A stretch of 64,000 bases of DNA from JAOACQ01 sp049968515 (GTDB taxonomy: Bacteria > Spirochaetota > Brevinematia > Brevinematales > JAOACQ01). Under the pieces are notes generated by a model that saw nothing but the letters and a program-made list of their open reading frames with translations, was not told where the DNA came from and ran no database searches. A program made the translations under genes and the position numbers. Every line of letters starts with the position of its first letter. The first letter of the stretch is position 1. The stretch lies in the NCBI GenBank assembly GCA_049968515.1, contig JBMFQR010000004.1, positions 1 through 64,000 on the forward strand, read 5' to 3'. This document shows, piece by piece, positions 1 to 7,734 of this stretch.

Positions 1-5
1 ATCCT

Positions 6-45
6 ACCCTCCGATAAAAATTTAATCCACTTCCTATCGGAAGGT
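6..45 (+). terminator. Imperfect hairpin, possible terminator of an upstream gene
   Basis: An 11-base inverted repeat (6-16 with 35-45, one mismatch) surrounds an 18-base loop and is followed by a T-rich stretch at 51-57. It could end a gene lying left of the window. The long loop makes this weak. Confidence 0.3.
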
Positions 46-216
46 TAAATCTTTTTTCACTATAATATAGTAATCTTTAAGAATAAAATTTAAACTTTAA
101 AGGTGGATAACATTTTAAAAAGCTTTTATTGCTCTGTCAAATTAATAATCTGAAATGCAGTTTGAGATAAATAACCGAATTTTTATAGGGAGTCCGACAT
201 TTAATTTGATTAAAAA

Positions 217-245
217 TTGACAAAAAAGTTAGTTATTATTATAAT
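217..245 (+). promoter_or_regulatory. Sigma-70-type promoter of the dtxR-feoAB operon
   Basis: A perfect -35 TTGACA at 217-222 is separated by 17 bases from a perfect -10 TATAAT at 240-245. The -10 lies inside the 10-base palindrome TATTATAATA (237-246), flanked by two AGTTA direct repeats, a plausible site for autoregulation by the DtxR-type product. The operator role is inference. Confidence 0.85.
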
Positions 246-282
246 AGTTAGTATAGACAAATTTTATTAGTTGGAGTTAACG

Positions 283-657
283 ATGACACAGAGTCTTGAG
301 GATTATCTTAAGGCTATCTATATGTTAACCCTCGACAGAAAGGTTGCCAGAATAAAGGAGATTTCCGACAGATTATCTGTTTCAAAGCCTTCTGTAGTTC
401 AGGCAATAAAGGAACTGAAGAAGAGAAATTTTTTAAATCAGGAGTCCTACGGCTACATTGAATTGACTGAAGTGGGTACTAAAAAGGCAAAAGAAATTCT
501 AAAAAAGCATATTCTTTTAAAAGAGTTTTTTGTTAAAGTACTTGGCGTTTCAGATGAGAATGCAGAAAAGGATGCCTGTAAGGTTGAGCATATTTTGTCG
601 GAAGAGACATTTTCAAAGATAATGAATTTTACTTCAAAATTTAAGTGTGGAGATTAG
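283..657 (+). CDS. Short DtxR-family iron-dependent repressor
   Basis: This 124-residue protein has an N-terminal winged helix-turn-helix followed by a metal-binding and dimerisation helix region. The motif DACKVEH near the C-terminus matches the DtxR/IdeR metal site (Cys-x-x-Glu-His). MntR has an acidic residue at the Cys position, so iron sensing is favoured over manganese. It lacks the C-terminal SH3/FeoA-like domain of full DtxR (about 220 residues), so it resembles the short MntR architecture. The ATG at 283 is chosen because GGAG (273-276) sits six bases upstream; the in-frame TTG at 271 would overlap that ribosome site. It leads an operon with feoA and feoB and very likely represses ferrous iron uptake when iron is replete. 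Confidence 0.85.
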   Translation: MTQSLEDYLKAIYMLTLDRKVARIKEISDRLSVSKPSVVQAIKELKKRNFLNQESYGYIELTEVGTKKAKEILKKHILLKEFFVKVLGVSDENAEKDACKVEHILSEETFSKIMNFTSKFKCGD

Positions 658-659
658 GC

Positions 660-893
660 ATGCTAAAAAAACTTCATGAGCTTTCGAGAGATGAGAGAGG
701 AATAATTGTAAGAATTACAGGCAGCCCTCACTTAAAACAGAGGCTTCTTGAACTCGGGATAAGGGAGGGAAAAGAGGTTTTAAGAAAGGCTGACGCACCA
801 ATGGGAGATCCGATTTCCATAGTTGTTATGGGAATAAATTTGAGTTTAAGAAGGCAGATTTCAAATCATATCTGGGTGGAGGTGGAGGATTGA
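660..893 (+). CDS. feoA: FeoA, ferrous iron transport accessory protein
   Basis: The 77-residue product is a single SH3-like FeoA domain with the usual start (leucine-rich, then glycine turn) and the conserved LLELGIREG segment. FeoA binds the FeoB system on the cytoplasmic face and is needed for full Fe(II) uptake. The ATG at 660 follows a GGAG at 649-652 and starts two bases after the dtxR stop; an upstream in-frame GTG at 645 has no ribosome site. Its TGA overlaps the feoB ATG by one base, which indicates translational coupling. Confidence 0.9.
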   Translation: MLKKLHELSRDERGIIVRITGSPHLKQRLLELGIREGKEVLRKADAPMGDPISIVVMGINLSLRRQISNHIWVEVED

Positions 894-3022
894 TGGAAAG
901 ATTTAGAATTGCCCTTGTTGGTGCTCCAAATAGTGGAAAGACAACACTTTTTAACATTCTGACAGGTTCAAGGCAGCATGTTGGAAACTGGCCGGGTGTA
1001 ACTGTTGAAAAGAAGTTTGGCTATTTTGAGTATAAGGGGTTTCAGTTTGAGGTTGTTGATTTACCAGGGATATATGGGCTATCTCCCAACTCTCTTGAGG
1101 AAAGAATTGCAAGAAATTTTATCATTGAAGAAAAGCCAGACCTTATCATCAATATTATCGACGGGACAACACTCGAAAGAAGCCTTTATCTGACAACCGA
1201 GCTAATTGATAGTCACATAAAAATGATTCTTGCGATAAATATGTTTGATGAAGTTGAGGAGAAAGGAATTTCAATAGATGTTAAAAAGCTCGAAACTCTT
1301 CTCAAATTTCCAGTTGTTCCTCTTGTGGCAAAAAAAGAAAAAGGGATAAATGAATTGCTAAATCGTGTGTTGGAGGCTCTTGGTGAGAATCCTTTGGAAA
1401 GAATCCATATCGATTATGGTAAGGATATTGAAAAAGCCATTACTAATATGGAGTGTGAATTTTCATGCTATAAGGGAATTACGCCAGAGTATTTTTTAAG
1501 ATGGATTATAATACAGATACTTTCAGGTGATGAGGAAATAGTTAAACTTGCAGGTCTTGAGAATTCAAGCGGGAATATCATTGAGAAGGCTAAAAGTTAC
1601 AAAGCTGAGCTTGAAAAAATCTTTAATGAGAATCTGGTTGATATTTTGAATGAGAGAAGGCTTGGTTTTATTAATGGAATTGTAAAAGAATGTGTGAAAT
1701 ATAATGAAGGCTTAAATCGAGTTGACATTACTGATATTATTGATAAAATAGTGTTGAATAAATATTTGAGTTTTCCTTTCTTTGGAATAATTTTATGGGT
1801 GACATTTCAGTTAACATTTAGCTTGGGGGGAATCTTAAGCGGCTTCATAGAGAATTTTATTTCTTTTTTATCAATGATTACTTCGCAATTTCTGGGGAAA
1901 GGTATCTTAAGAGACCTTCTGGTTGACGGTATAATTTCAGGGGTAGGAGGCGTTCTTGTCTTTTTGCCACAGATACTTATACTTTTCTTTTTTATTGCAC
2001 TGCTTGAAGATTCTGGTTATATGGCGAGAATAGCATTCATAATGGACAGGTTGATGCATTTTTTAGGATTACACGGCAAGTCTTTTATCTCACTTTTTAT
2101 GGGAATTGGATGTAATGTTCCTGGCATAATGGCTGCAAGGACTTTAGAAAGCGAAGATGATCGGAAGATAACAGTAATGATTAATCCTTTTATAAGCTGC
2201 TCTGCAAGACTTCCAGTTTATGTGCTCATTACTGGAATGTTTTTTCCAAAGAATGGTGGAAGTGTAATCTTTTTTCTTTATATTACTGGAATAATCGTAA
2301 GTATCTTTACTGCAAAAATGTTAAAGCTACTCTTCTTCAAAAAGGAATCCATCCCTTTTGTAATGGAATTACCACCATACAGACTTCCCACTACAAAAAG
2401 TCTTTTGCTTCATATGTGGGAAAGGGGCTCAGTTTTCTTAAAGAAGATGGGCGGTGTTATTCTATTTGGTTCTATAATTATATGGGCACTCGGGTATTTT
2501 CCAGAGGTTAAAGTTTTTCCACCTCATATTAAGGAACTTGAGTCGATAATAGGCTCTGAAACCGATGAGATCAAAAGAGAAAGTCTGATTGAGAAACTGG
2601 AGGTAGAAAAAAAATCTTTTCGGCTTCAAAACAGCTATATTGGAAAGATTGGAAAGTTTATTCATCCATTTTTTAAACCTCTCGGTTTTTCCTGGAAAGA
2701 GGGTGTTACATTATTAACAGGGATTGTTGGCAAGGAGGTTGTGGTCAGCACTCTTTCAGTCCTTTACAACGTAAAGGAAGGAGGAAATGAAGAATTAAAG
2801 GAAAAGATGACCTCCGAAGGAATATCAAAAAGTGTTGCTTTTGCATTTTTAGTTTTTGTATTGCTTTATGTTCCCTGTCTTGCAACCATTGCAGCAATTT
2901 TTAGAGAAACCTCTTCTGTTAAATGGACTCTTTTTTCACTTTTTTATGGAATATCTGTTGCCTATATTCTCTCACTGTTTTTCAGGTATGCAATAGACAT
3001 ATTTATCAAACTCTTTGCATAA
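893..3022 (+). CDS. feoB: FeoB, ferrous iron transporter with GTPase domain
   Basis: This 709-residue inner-membrane protein imports Fe(II). Its N-terminal G domain shows G1 GAPNSGKT (residues 10-17), G3 DLPG (56-59) and G4 NMFD (116-119). A helical insertion domain follows, then a polytopic membrane part with two Gate domains; the first carries GIGCNVPG and the conserved Cys of SCSARLPVY. Length is normal for the family. The ATG at 893 overlaps the feoA stop and has GGAGG at 884-888. A small Cys-rich membrane protein gene follows, as in many feo operons. It is presumably repressed by the DtxR-type regulator at the operon start. Confidence 0.96.
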   Translation: MERFRIALVGAPNSGKTTLFNILTGSRQHVGNWPGVTVEKKFGYFEYKGFQFEVVDLPGIYGLSPNSLEERIARNFIIEEKPDLIINIIDGTTLERSLYLTTELIDSHIKMILAINMFDEVEEKGISIDVKKLETLLKFPVVPLVAKKEKGINELLNRVLEALGENPLERIHIDYGKDIEKAITNMECEFSCYKGITPEYFLRWIIIQILSGDEEIVKLAGLENSSGNIIEKAKSYKAELEKIFNENLVDILNERRLGFINGIVKECVKYNEGLNRVDITDIIDKIVLNKYLSFPFFGIILWVTFQLTFSLGGILSGFIENFISFLSMITSQFLGKGILRDLLVDGIISGVGGVLVFLPQILILFFFIALLEDSGYMARIAFIMDRLMHFLGLHGKSFISLFMGIGCNVPGIMAARTLESEDDRKITVMINPFISCSARLPVYVLITGMFFPKNGGSVIFFLYITGIIVSIFTAKMLKLLFFKKESIPFVMELPPYRLPTTKSLLLHMWERGSVFLKKMGGVILFGSIIIWALGYFPEVKVFPPHIKELESIIGSETDEIKRESLIEKLEVEKKSFRLQNSYIGKIGKFIHPFFKPLGFSWKEGVTLLTGIVGKEVVVSTLSVLYNVKEGGNEELKEKMTSEGISKSVAFAFLVFVLLYVPCLATIAAIFRETSSVKWTLFSLFYGISVAYILSLFFRYAIDIFIKLFA

Positions 3023-3031
3023 GAGGTTAAG

Positions 3032-3187
3032 ATGATAGAAAGAATTATTGGTTATGCAATAATTGCACTGGCAATAGTTGCCTCAATAGCATATATCACA
3101 AATGGAGTAATATCAGTATTTAGAAAGAAGGAATCTCCCTGCAGTTGTTGTGGGATAGAAAAGACCTGTAAAAAAAGAAAGGAATGA
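3032..3187 (+). CDS. Small FeoB-associated Cys-rich membrane protein
   Basis: A 51-residue protein with one N-terminal membrane segment (about residues 5-30), then a basic stretch, then a CSCC cluster (residues 37-40) and another Cys at 46 in a lysine-rich tail. This matches the small FeoB-associated Cys-rich membrane proteins that stand in for FeoC in many anaerobes. GAGG at 3023-3026 lies five bases before the ATG, and the gene starts ten bases after the feoB stop. The function is not established; the Cys cluster could bind Fe or an Fe-S cluster. It ends only seven bases from the convergent yjbQ gene. Confidence 0.75.
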   Translation: MIERIIGYAIIALAIVASIAYITNGVISVFRKKESPCSCCGIEKTCKKRKE

Positions 3188-3194
3188 TGAGGTT

Positions 3195-3602
3195 TTACTC
3201 TGATTTAATGATTGTGACTGTAATCTCTCTTCTTTCTCTTGGTCCATCAAACTCACAAAAGAATATATTCTGCCATCTTGAAAGTCCCAGTCTTCCATTT
3301 ATTACTGGAATATTTACATCAGGACCTAAAAGGCCGGATTTTAAGTGGGCATCTCCATTTCCATCCTGATAGTCATGCTGCCATACTCCGGGAGGAATAA
3401 GCTTTCTTAGTAGTGAAAGCATATCATACTGCACACTCTCATCCCAGTTTTCCTGTATAATTATTGCACACGTGGCTCCCCTACCATATACGTTTACAAT
3501 TCCAGTCTTTACACCGGAAGATTCCACAAAGCCTCTAATTTCGTCGGTGATGTCGTATAATCCTTCTCTTCTGTCAGTTTTTATGGTTAATATCTTTTGC
3601 AT
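3195..3602 (-). CDS. yjbQ: YjbQ/UPF0047 family protein
   Basis: The 135-residue protein matches the compact UPF0047 (YjbQ) fold, with the signatures GNGDAHLKSGLLG and WQNIFFCEFDGPR. Members have been reported to have weak thiamine-phosphate synthase activity, and the His/Asp/Glu residues of the signature form a metal site; the physiological role is not settled. It lies downstream of dnaA on the same strand with a 72-base gap, so it may be cotranscribed. Confidence 0.9.
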   Translation of the reverse strand: MQKILTIKTDRREGLYDITDEIRGFVESSGVKTGIVNVYGRGATCAIIIQENWDESVQYDMLSLLRKLIPPGVWQHDYQDGNGDAHLKSGLLGPDVNIPVINGRLGLSRWQNIFFCEFDGPRERREITVTIIKSE

Positions 3603-3674
3603 AGGTTACCTTGTATGCAGATAAAGAGGTGTCCCTCTCTAACTACAATCTTATAAAAATAGTGGTCAGCATTT

Positions 3675-5018
3675 TTATGACTTTGAGCAGGTTTCATAAA
3701 ACAGCGAAAGGATCTCCTCTACTTCCTTTTTTGTTTTCTTTCTGGACTTCATTAGATTGTTTATCTTTTCAACTGATCTTAATACCGTGCTGTGGGTTTT
3801 ACCCCCAAAATGCATACCTATGTCAGCAAAAGATAGATTTGTATATTCCTTTGCTAAATACATTGCAATCTGTCTTGCATAGGCTATGTTTTCAAGCCTT
3901 CTCTCCGATTTTATTTCATTTATGGTAAGATTAAAATACTTTGACACAGCCTTTTGAATATCAACTATCGAAATATTTTTTGGAACCTCTACCTTGATCT
4001 TGTCTCTTAAAATTTCCTTTGCAATATCAAGCGAAACCTCTTTTTTCTTAAGGCTTGAATATGCTATAACCTTGGTTAGAGAACCCTCAAGCAATCTTAT
4101 ATCACTTTCTACATTTGAGGCAATATAGTCTATTACATCTTCAGGTATGTAAACCTTTTCCTCTCCAGCTCTTGCAATCAGTATGGCTTTTCTCGTTTCA
4201 TAATCTGGAGTTTCTATCTTTACAGAAAGTCCAGAATCAAATCTTGTCCTTAATCTTTCTTCTATGGCAGAAAGACTTTTTGCAGGTCTATCACATGCAA
4301 ATATAAGCTGTTTTCTAACATGAAAGAGTTCATTAAAGGTATGAAAAAGTTCTTCAAGTGTGCTTTCCTTCTTCTGCAAAAACTGAATATCGTCTATTAT
4401 TAAGACATCAAAGCTCCTATACTTTTTTCTAAACTTTGCAGCCTCTCCATTTCTAATTGATTCAATAAATTCATTGGTGAAATTTTCGCTTGTGGTATAA
4501 TAGACTGAAAGATCTGGCCTTTCGGTCATTATCTTGTGTGCACTTGCCTGAAGCAAATGTGTCTTACCGAGTGCTGGATTCCCATATATGAATAATGGAT
4601 TATAAGATTTTGATGGATTTGTTGCTACCTGTATTGCAGCTGCATGGGCAAAGTCATTATGTTGTCCGACAATAAATCTATCAAAGGTGTACTTGGGATT
4701 AAGATTGTTTGAATATTTGTGCTTTTCTGATCTTTTTACCTGAATGGCTGGTGTAGATGTGTTTTCATAAATTTTTTCTGAATAGCATATTTCCACATGA
4801 AAGTTATACTCCTTCTTGAAAATTTCCTTTGATATTCTTCTTGCAGCTTCAAGATAATTATCTGTAAACCATCCGCTTGTAAGTGGGTCCGGGGCAATAA
4901 GCACAACAACTTCATCATTTCTGATCTCTTTGAATTTGATCTTATCAAGTATGGCATTGTTTAAGGATGAATCAAAAAGCTTTAAAAGTTCAGAATAAAT
5001 CTGGTTCCATACTTCCAT
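3675..5018 (-). CDS. dnaA: Chromosomal replication initiator DnaA
   Basis: This 447-residue protein has domain I at the N-terminus, an AAA+ domain with Walker A GNPALGKT (146-153) and Walker B ending IIDD (207-210), and a C-terminal DNA-binding domain IV. The recognition helix signature, normally GGRDHTTV or GGRDHSTV, here reads GGKTHSTV (405-412). The Asp that contacts bases of the DnaA box in E. coli (D433) is therefore replaced by Thr. The gene is not followed by dnaN; yjbQ lies downstream. GGAGG four bases before the ATG supports the start. The 525-base upstream gap has repeated TTTTGCACA sites that may be its targets. Confidence 0.97.
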   Translation of the reverse strand: MEVWNQIYSELLKLFDSSLNNAILDKIKFKEIRNDEVVVLIAPDPLTSGWFTDNYLEAARRISKEIFKKEYNFHVEICYSEKIYENTSTPAIQVKRSEKHKYSNNLNPKYTFDRFIVGQHNDFAHAAAIQVATNPSKSYNPLFIYGNPALGKTHLLQASAHKIMTERPDLSVYYTTSENFTNEFIESIRNGEAAKFRKKYRSFDVLIIDDIQFLQKKESTLEELFHTFNELFHVRKQLIFACDRPAKSLSAIEERLRTRFDSGLSVKIETPDYETRKAILIARAGEEKVYIPEDVIDYIASNVESDIRLLEGSLTKVIAYSSLKKKEVSLDIAKEILRDKIKVEVPKNISIVDIQKAVSKYFNLTINEIKSERRLENIAYARQIAMYLAKEYTNLSFADIGMHFGGKTHSTVLRSVEKINNLMKSRKKTKKEVEEILSLFYETCSKS

Positions 5019-5420
5019 AAAGCCTCCCTTTTTCTAATTTTTAACATAAGATATTAATATTAATCCCTTGCCTCAATATTTTTCCTAGCTCTATAAACTT
5101 TCAACTGATGACTTTATCTATTTCAGTTTTAAGTTAGATAAATGGGAGCAACGAATTATGATACCCCCTCCCGAATACAGACAGATGTTTTAAAAGTCAC
5201 TTAGAAATTAAAAGCACTCTATTATAACTCAGTTTATAACAAAAATTCAACTAAAAATTTCTTATTTGAAAAATAAGACTTTTTGGGCATCTGTCTTTTG
5301 CACACACTGAAGTGAAGACCATTTCCATATCTTCCATATAAGAACTAAAAATAAGAAAATTTTTATCTCTTTTCAAGACAATAAGTTAAAATTAACGAAA
5401 ACTTTTCATTTTCTTGACAA

Positions 5421-5449
5421 TTGACTAACTTTAAATCTCTTTTTAAAAT
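5421..5449 (+). promoter_or_regulatory. Promoter upstream of ribD
   Basis: TTGACT (5421-5426) and TAAAAT (5444-5449) are spaced by 17 bases. A consensus TTGACA at 5414-5419 overlaps it but has no good -10. Transcription would start near 5456, putting the inverted repeat at 5484-5518 in the 5' leader. Confidence 0.6.
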
Positions 5450-5465
5450 AAAAGGGAGGTATTTT

Positions 5466-5498
5466 TTGAATTTTAAAAAAGTGAGTTTTGCACATTAA
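5466..5498 (+). CDS. Possible ten-residue leader peptide before ribD
   Basis: A GGGAGG at 5454-5459 lies six bases before a TTG that opens a ten-codon frame (MNFKKVSFAH) ending in TAA at 5496-5498. The stop lies inside the inverted repeat described next. The strong ribosome site without any other nearby gene is the only reason to list it; there is no obvious regulatory codon run. Confidence 0.25.
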   Translation: MNFKKVSFAH

Positions 5499-5518
5499 TG
5501 CACAATATGTGCAAAACT
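5484..5518. promoter_or_regulatory. Perfect 12-base inverted repeat with three TGCACA half-sites
   Basis: AGTTTTGCACAT (5484-5495) is exactly inverted at 5507-5518 across an 11-base spacer. A further TGCACA (5499-5504) lies within the spacer, giving two direct and one inverted hexamers (5489, 5499, 5508). It lies 26 bases before the ribD start. It could be an operator, an RNA hairpin in the leader, or a cluster of variant DnaA boxes. Confidence 0.6.
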
Positions 5519-5543
5519 AATTTTTTTTAAGGAGAATTTTTTT

Positions 5544-6659
5544 GTGGAAAGTAAAAAATTTTTTTTAATGGCACTAAGGCTTGCAGAATCAGTAAAAGGG
5601 CTTACTTCACCGAATCCAGCTGTGGGATGTGTTATTGAAAAAGGAGGAAAGGTTGTTGGAAGAGGAGCCACTCAAAGGGTATGTGGTGATCACGCCGAGA
5701 TATGTGCCTTAAAAGAGGCAAAAGGTTTCGCACGTGGTTCTACTGTGTATCTTACTCTTGAGCCCTGTGTTGATTATGAGGGAAAGAGGACACCATCCTG
5801 TACAGAGGCTCTGATTAAAGCGGGTGTAAAAAAGGTTGTGCTTGGCACAAAGGATCCCAACCCTTATGTTAACGGCAGAGGTATTGAAAGGCTTAAAGAG
5901 GCTGGTATAGAAGTTGAGTTTTACAATGAGTATGAGAGAAAGCTTATTGAATTGAATGAGGATTTTTTTAAGTATATAAAGACTGGCTTACCATTTGTAA
6001 GTATAAAGGCAGCTATGACCTTAGATGGAAACATAGCCACCTATACAGGGGATTCAAAGTGGATAAGTTGTGAGGAAAGCCGCAGGTTTGTACATATTTT
6101 AAGAAATAAAACTGACGCAATACTTGTTGGTGTCAGTACAGTTCTCAGGGACAATCCAGAGCTAAGCGTGAGGCATGTTGAGAAGTTGAAGGATCCACTC
6201 CGCATAGTTATTGATCCTTATGGAAAGGCAAATGAGGACTATAATGTTATGAGTGATAAACTTCCTACACTTTTTATAACAACCAGAAATATTTCGACTT
6301 CTTTCATAAAACTCTGTGAAAAGCATAAAAAAGAGATTTTAATGCTTGATCTTGAGGATGATGGTCTTTTTTCTTTTAGAAAAATCTTTTCAATCCTTGG
6401 CAAAAGGGGGATAACATCAATTCTTGTGGAGGGTGGAGCGGGAGTTTTCTACAATCTTTTCAGAGAATCGGTTGTTGATAAGCTTTATCTTTTCATCTCT
6501 CCAAAGCTCCTTTGTGGCAGGGGAATTCCCCTTCTTGATGGTCTGGGAGTAAAGAAAATATCGGAGGCAATTAAAATTAACAACTTTTCTGTCGAAAATA
6601 TAGGTGAAGACATTTTATTTAAGGGATATATTTCACAATATGGAGATGATATTAAGTAA
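5544..6659 (+). CDS. ribD: Bifunctional riboflavin biosynthesis protein RibD
   Basis: The 371-residue enzyme catalyses deamination and then reduction of the early pyrimidine intermediate of riboflavin synthesis. The N-terminal deaminase (about 1-145) shows the zinc-site residues HAE, then EPC and a second Cys in TPSC. The C-terminal reductase domain starts near residue 150 with the SIKAAMTLDGNIA segment and carries a glycine-rich NADPH region near the end. GTG at 5544 is chosen because GGAG at 5531-5534 lies nine bases upstream. No other rib gene is in the window. It overlaps the next gene by 20 bases. Confidence 0.95.
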   Translation: MESKKFFLMALRLAESVKGLTSPNPAVGCVIEKGGKVVGRGATQRVCGDHAEICALKEAKGFARGSTVYLTLEPCVDYEGKRTPSCTEALIKAGVKKVVLGTKDPNPYVNGRGIERLKEAGIEVEFYNEYERKLIELNEDFFKYIKTGLPFVSIKAAMTLDGNIATYTGDSKWISCEESRRFVHILRNKTDAILVGVSTVLRDNPELSVRHVEKLKDPLRIVIDPYGKANEDYNVMSDKLPTLFITTRNISTSFIKLCEKHKKEILMLDLEDDGLFSFRKIFSILGKRGITSILVEGGAGVFYNLFRESVVDKLYLFISPKLLCGRGIPLLDGLGVKKISEAIKINNFSVENIGEDILFKGYISQYGDDIK

Positions 6660-7734
6660 TAGTCTCTTTTTTAAGGGAAAAGAGACTTTTTTGAATAATC
6701 TATGGAAGGATTCAGAATATTTCTTTTTTCAGTCCTACAAAGTTGAGAAAAACCAGAAAGCTCTTGGATACTTCCTTTACCTGAATCTTCTTAATTCAAA
6801 ATATGAGGTGGTTTCAAAATTTTATGATAATAAAAAATTTGAGTTAAGGGGCTTTGGTCTCTATCCATCATACTGGGTAAAGTATCTTGAGGGAGATATT
6901 AATGAGGCTTTAGAAATCTTAGAAAAGATGGCAGAGGAAGAGCATTATTTTTTGAGAATCTTCGCTATAAAGGAGCTTGTTAAATTTGGGAGGATAAATG
7001 GAGAAGACTTAATTAAAGATAGGTTCAAATACTTCGGGCTTTCATATGATTTTCCTCTTGAGGAACAAAGAGCCTCTTTGTATCTTGATTACCTTTCAAA
7101 AAGGCACCATCTCTCATTAATACAGGCAAAGTCACTTCTAAAAGATTATCCTGAAATTGCGGATGTATACCTTGATTATCTTGAGATCTGCTTTTCTGTT
7201 GGTTCAGAGGATACAATAAAAGAAGCTTTATCTAACGAAGCAATAATTGAAATGGCAAAAAAGGATTTTAGAATAATGTTTTTACTTGCAAGGCAGTTTT
7301 TCAAAATGAAGGAGCTCGAAAAATCAAAGGAATATCTTATGAGATTATCAAATTATTTTAAGCATAACCCTTTGATTTATTATAATTTAGGCAATATTCA
7401 TTTTATCACGGGCAAGTTTACGAAAGCCATAGAATTATATGAGAGGGCAACAGAGCTTGCACCTCTGCTTGAAAAAGCCTTTTATAATCTGGGTATTTCA
7501 TATTACAGAATAGGTGAGATAAATAAGGCTATAAAATGCTTTGAAAAGGCCATTTCTATAAGTCTTGACCCGAGAGCAATCTATAATATCTCAATCTGTC
7601 TTATTGAAAAGAAAGAGTATGAGGATGCCTATCACTTTCTGAATAAAATTCCTAAATGGTATAACTCAAAGTACTCTCCATATTTCTTAAAAGAAAAGAT
7701 AAAGGATGTCCTTTTTGAGGCTTCTATTTCTTAG
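6640..7734 (+). CDS. TPR-repeat protein of unknown role
   Basis: About 364 residues, with two or more clear tetratricopeptide repeats in the C-terminal half (IYYNLGNIHFITGKFTKAIELYE and the next 34-residue unit). The N-terminal half is helical and unrecognised, with an LxxLSK-type pattern. There is no signal peptide, so it is probably cytoplasmic. The ATG at 6640 lies inside the end of ribD (coupled translation); an ATG at 6646 or an upstream GTG at 6604 are alternatives, and none has a strong ribosome site. Its last 11 bases overlap the end of the convergent rnfC. Confidence 0.75.
   Translation: MEMILSNSLFFKGKETFLNNLWKDSEYFFFQSYKVEKNQKALGYFLYLNLLNSKYEVVSKFYDNKKFELRGFGLYPSYWVKYLEGDINEALEILEKMAEEEHYFLRIFAIKELVKFGRINGEDLIKDRFKYFGLSYDFPLEEQRASLYLDYLSKRHHLSLIQAKSLLKDYPEIADVYLDYLEICFSVGSEDTIKEALSNEAIIEMAKKDFRIMFLLARQFFKMKELEKSKEYLMRLSNYFKHNPLIYYNLGNIHFITGKFTKAIELYERATELAPLLEKAFYNLGISYYRIGEINKAIKCFEKAISISLDPRAIYNISICLIEKKEYEDAYHFLNKIPKWYNSKYSPYFLKEKIKDVLFEASIS

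Larger units (their letters stand above)
5019..5543. other. 525-base dnaA-ribD intergenic region, candidate regulatory or origin region
   Basis: This AT-rich gap separates divergent dnaA and ribD. It holds a palindrome ATTAATATTAAT (5053-5064) near the dnaA start, a weak hairpin around 5260-5280, and nine-base TTTTGCACA elements at 5296-5304 and 5486-5494. An inverted copy lies at 5508-5516 and a related TAATGCACA at 5497-5505. It also contains the ribD promoter. I saw no canonical TTATCCACA DnaA box and no FMN riboswitch. Location beside dnaA and the repeated nonamers make an origin possible but unproven. Confidence 0.45.

Noticed and set aside
271..283. Earlier TTG or GTG starts for dtxR, feoA, rnfC, lpxC, paaK, pstB, rplA and rplL
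   Set aside because: In each case the later ATG has a well-spaced ribosome site or gives the family N-terminus, while the earlier codon overlaps that site or the upstream gene.
5019..5543. FMN riboswitch upstream of ribD
   Set aside because: None of the conserved RFN blocks is visible on either strand.
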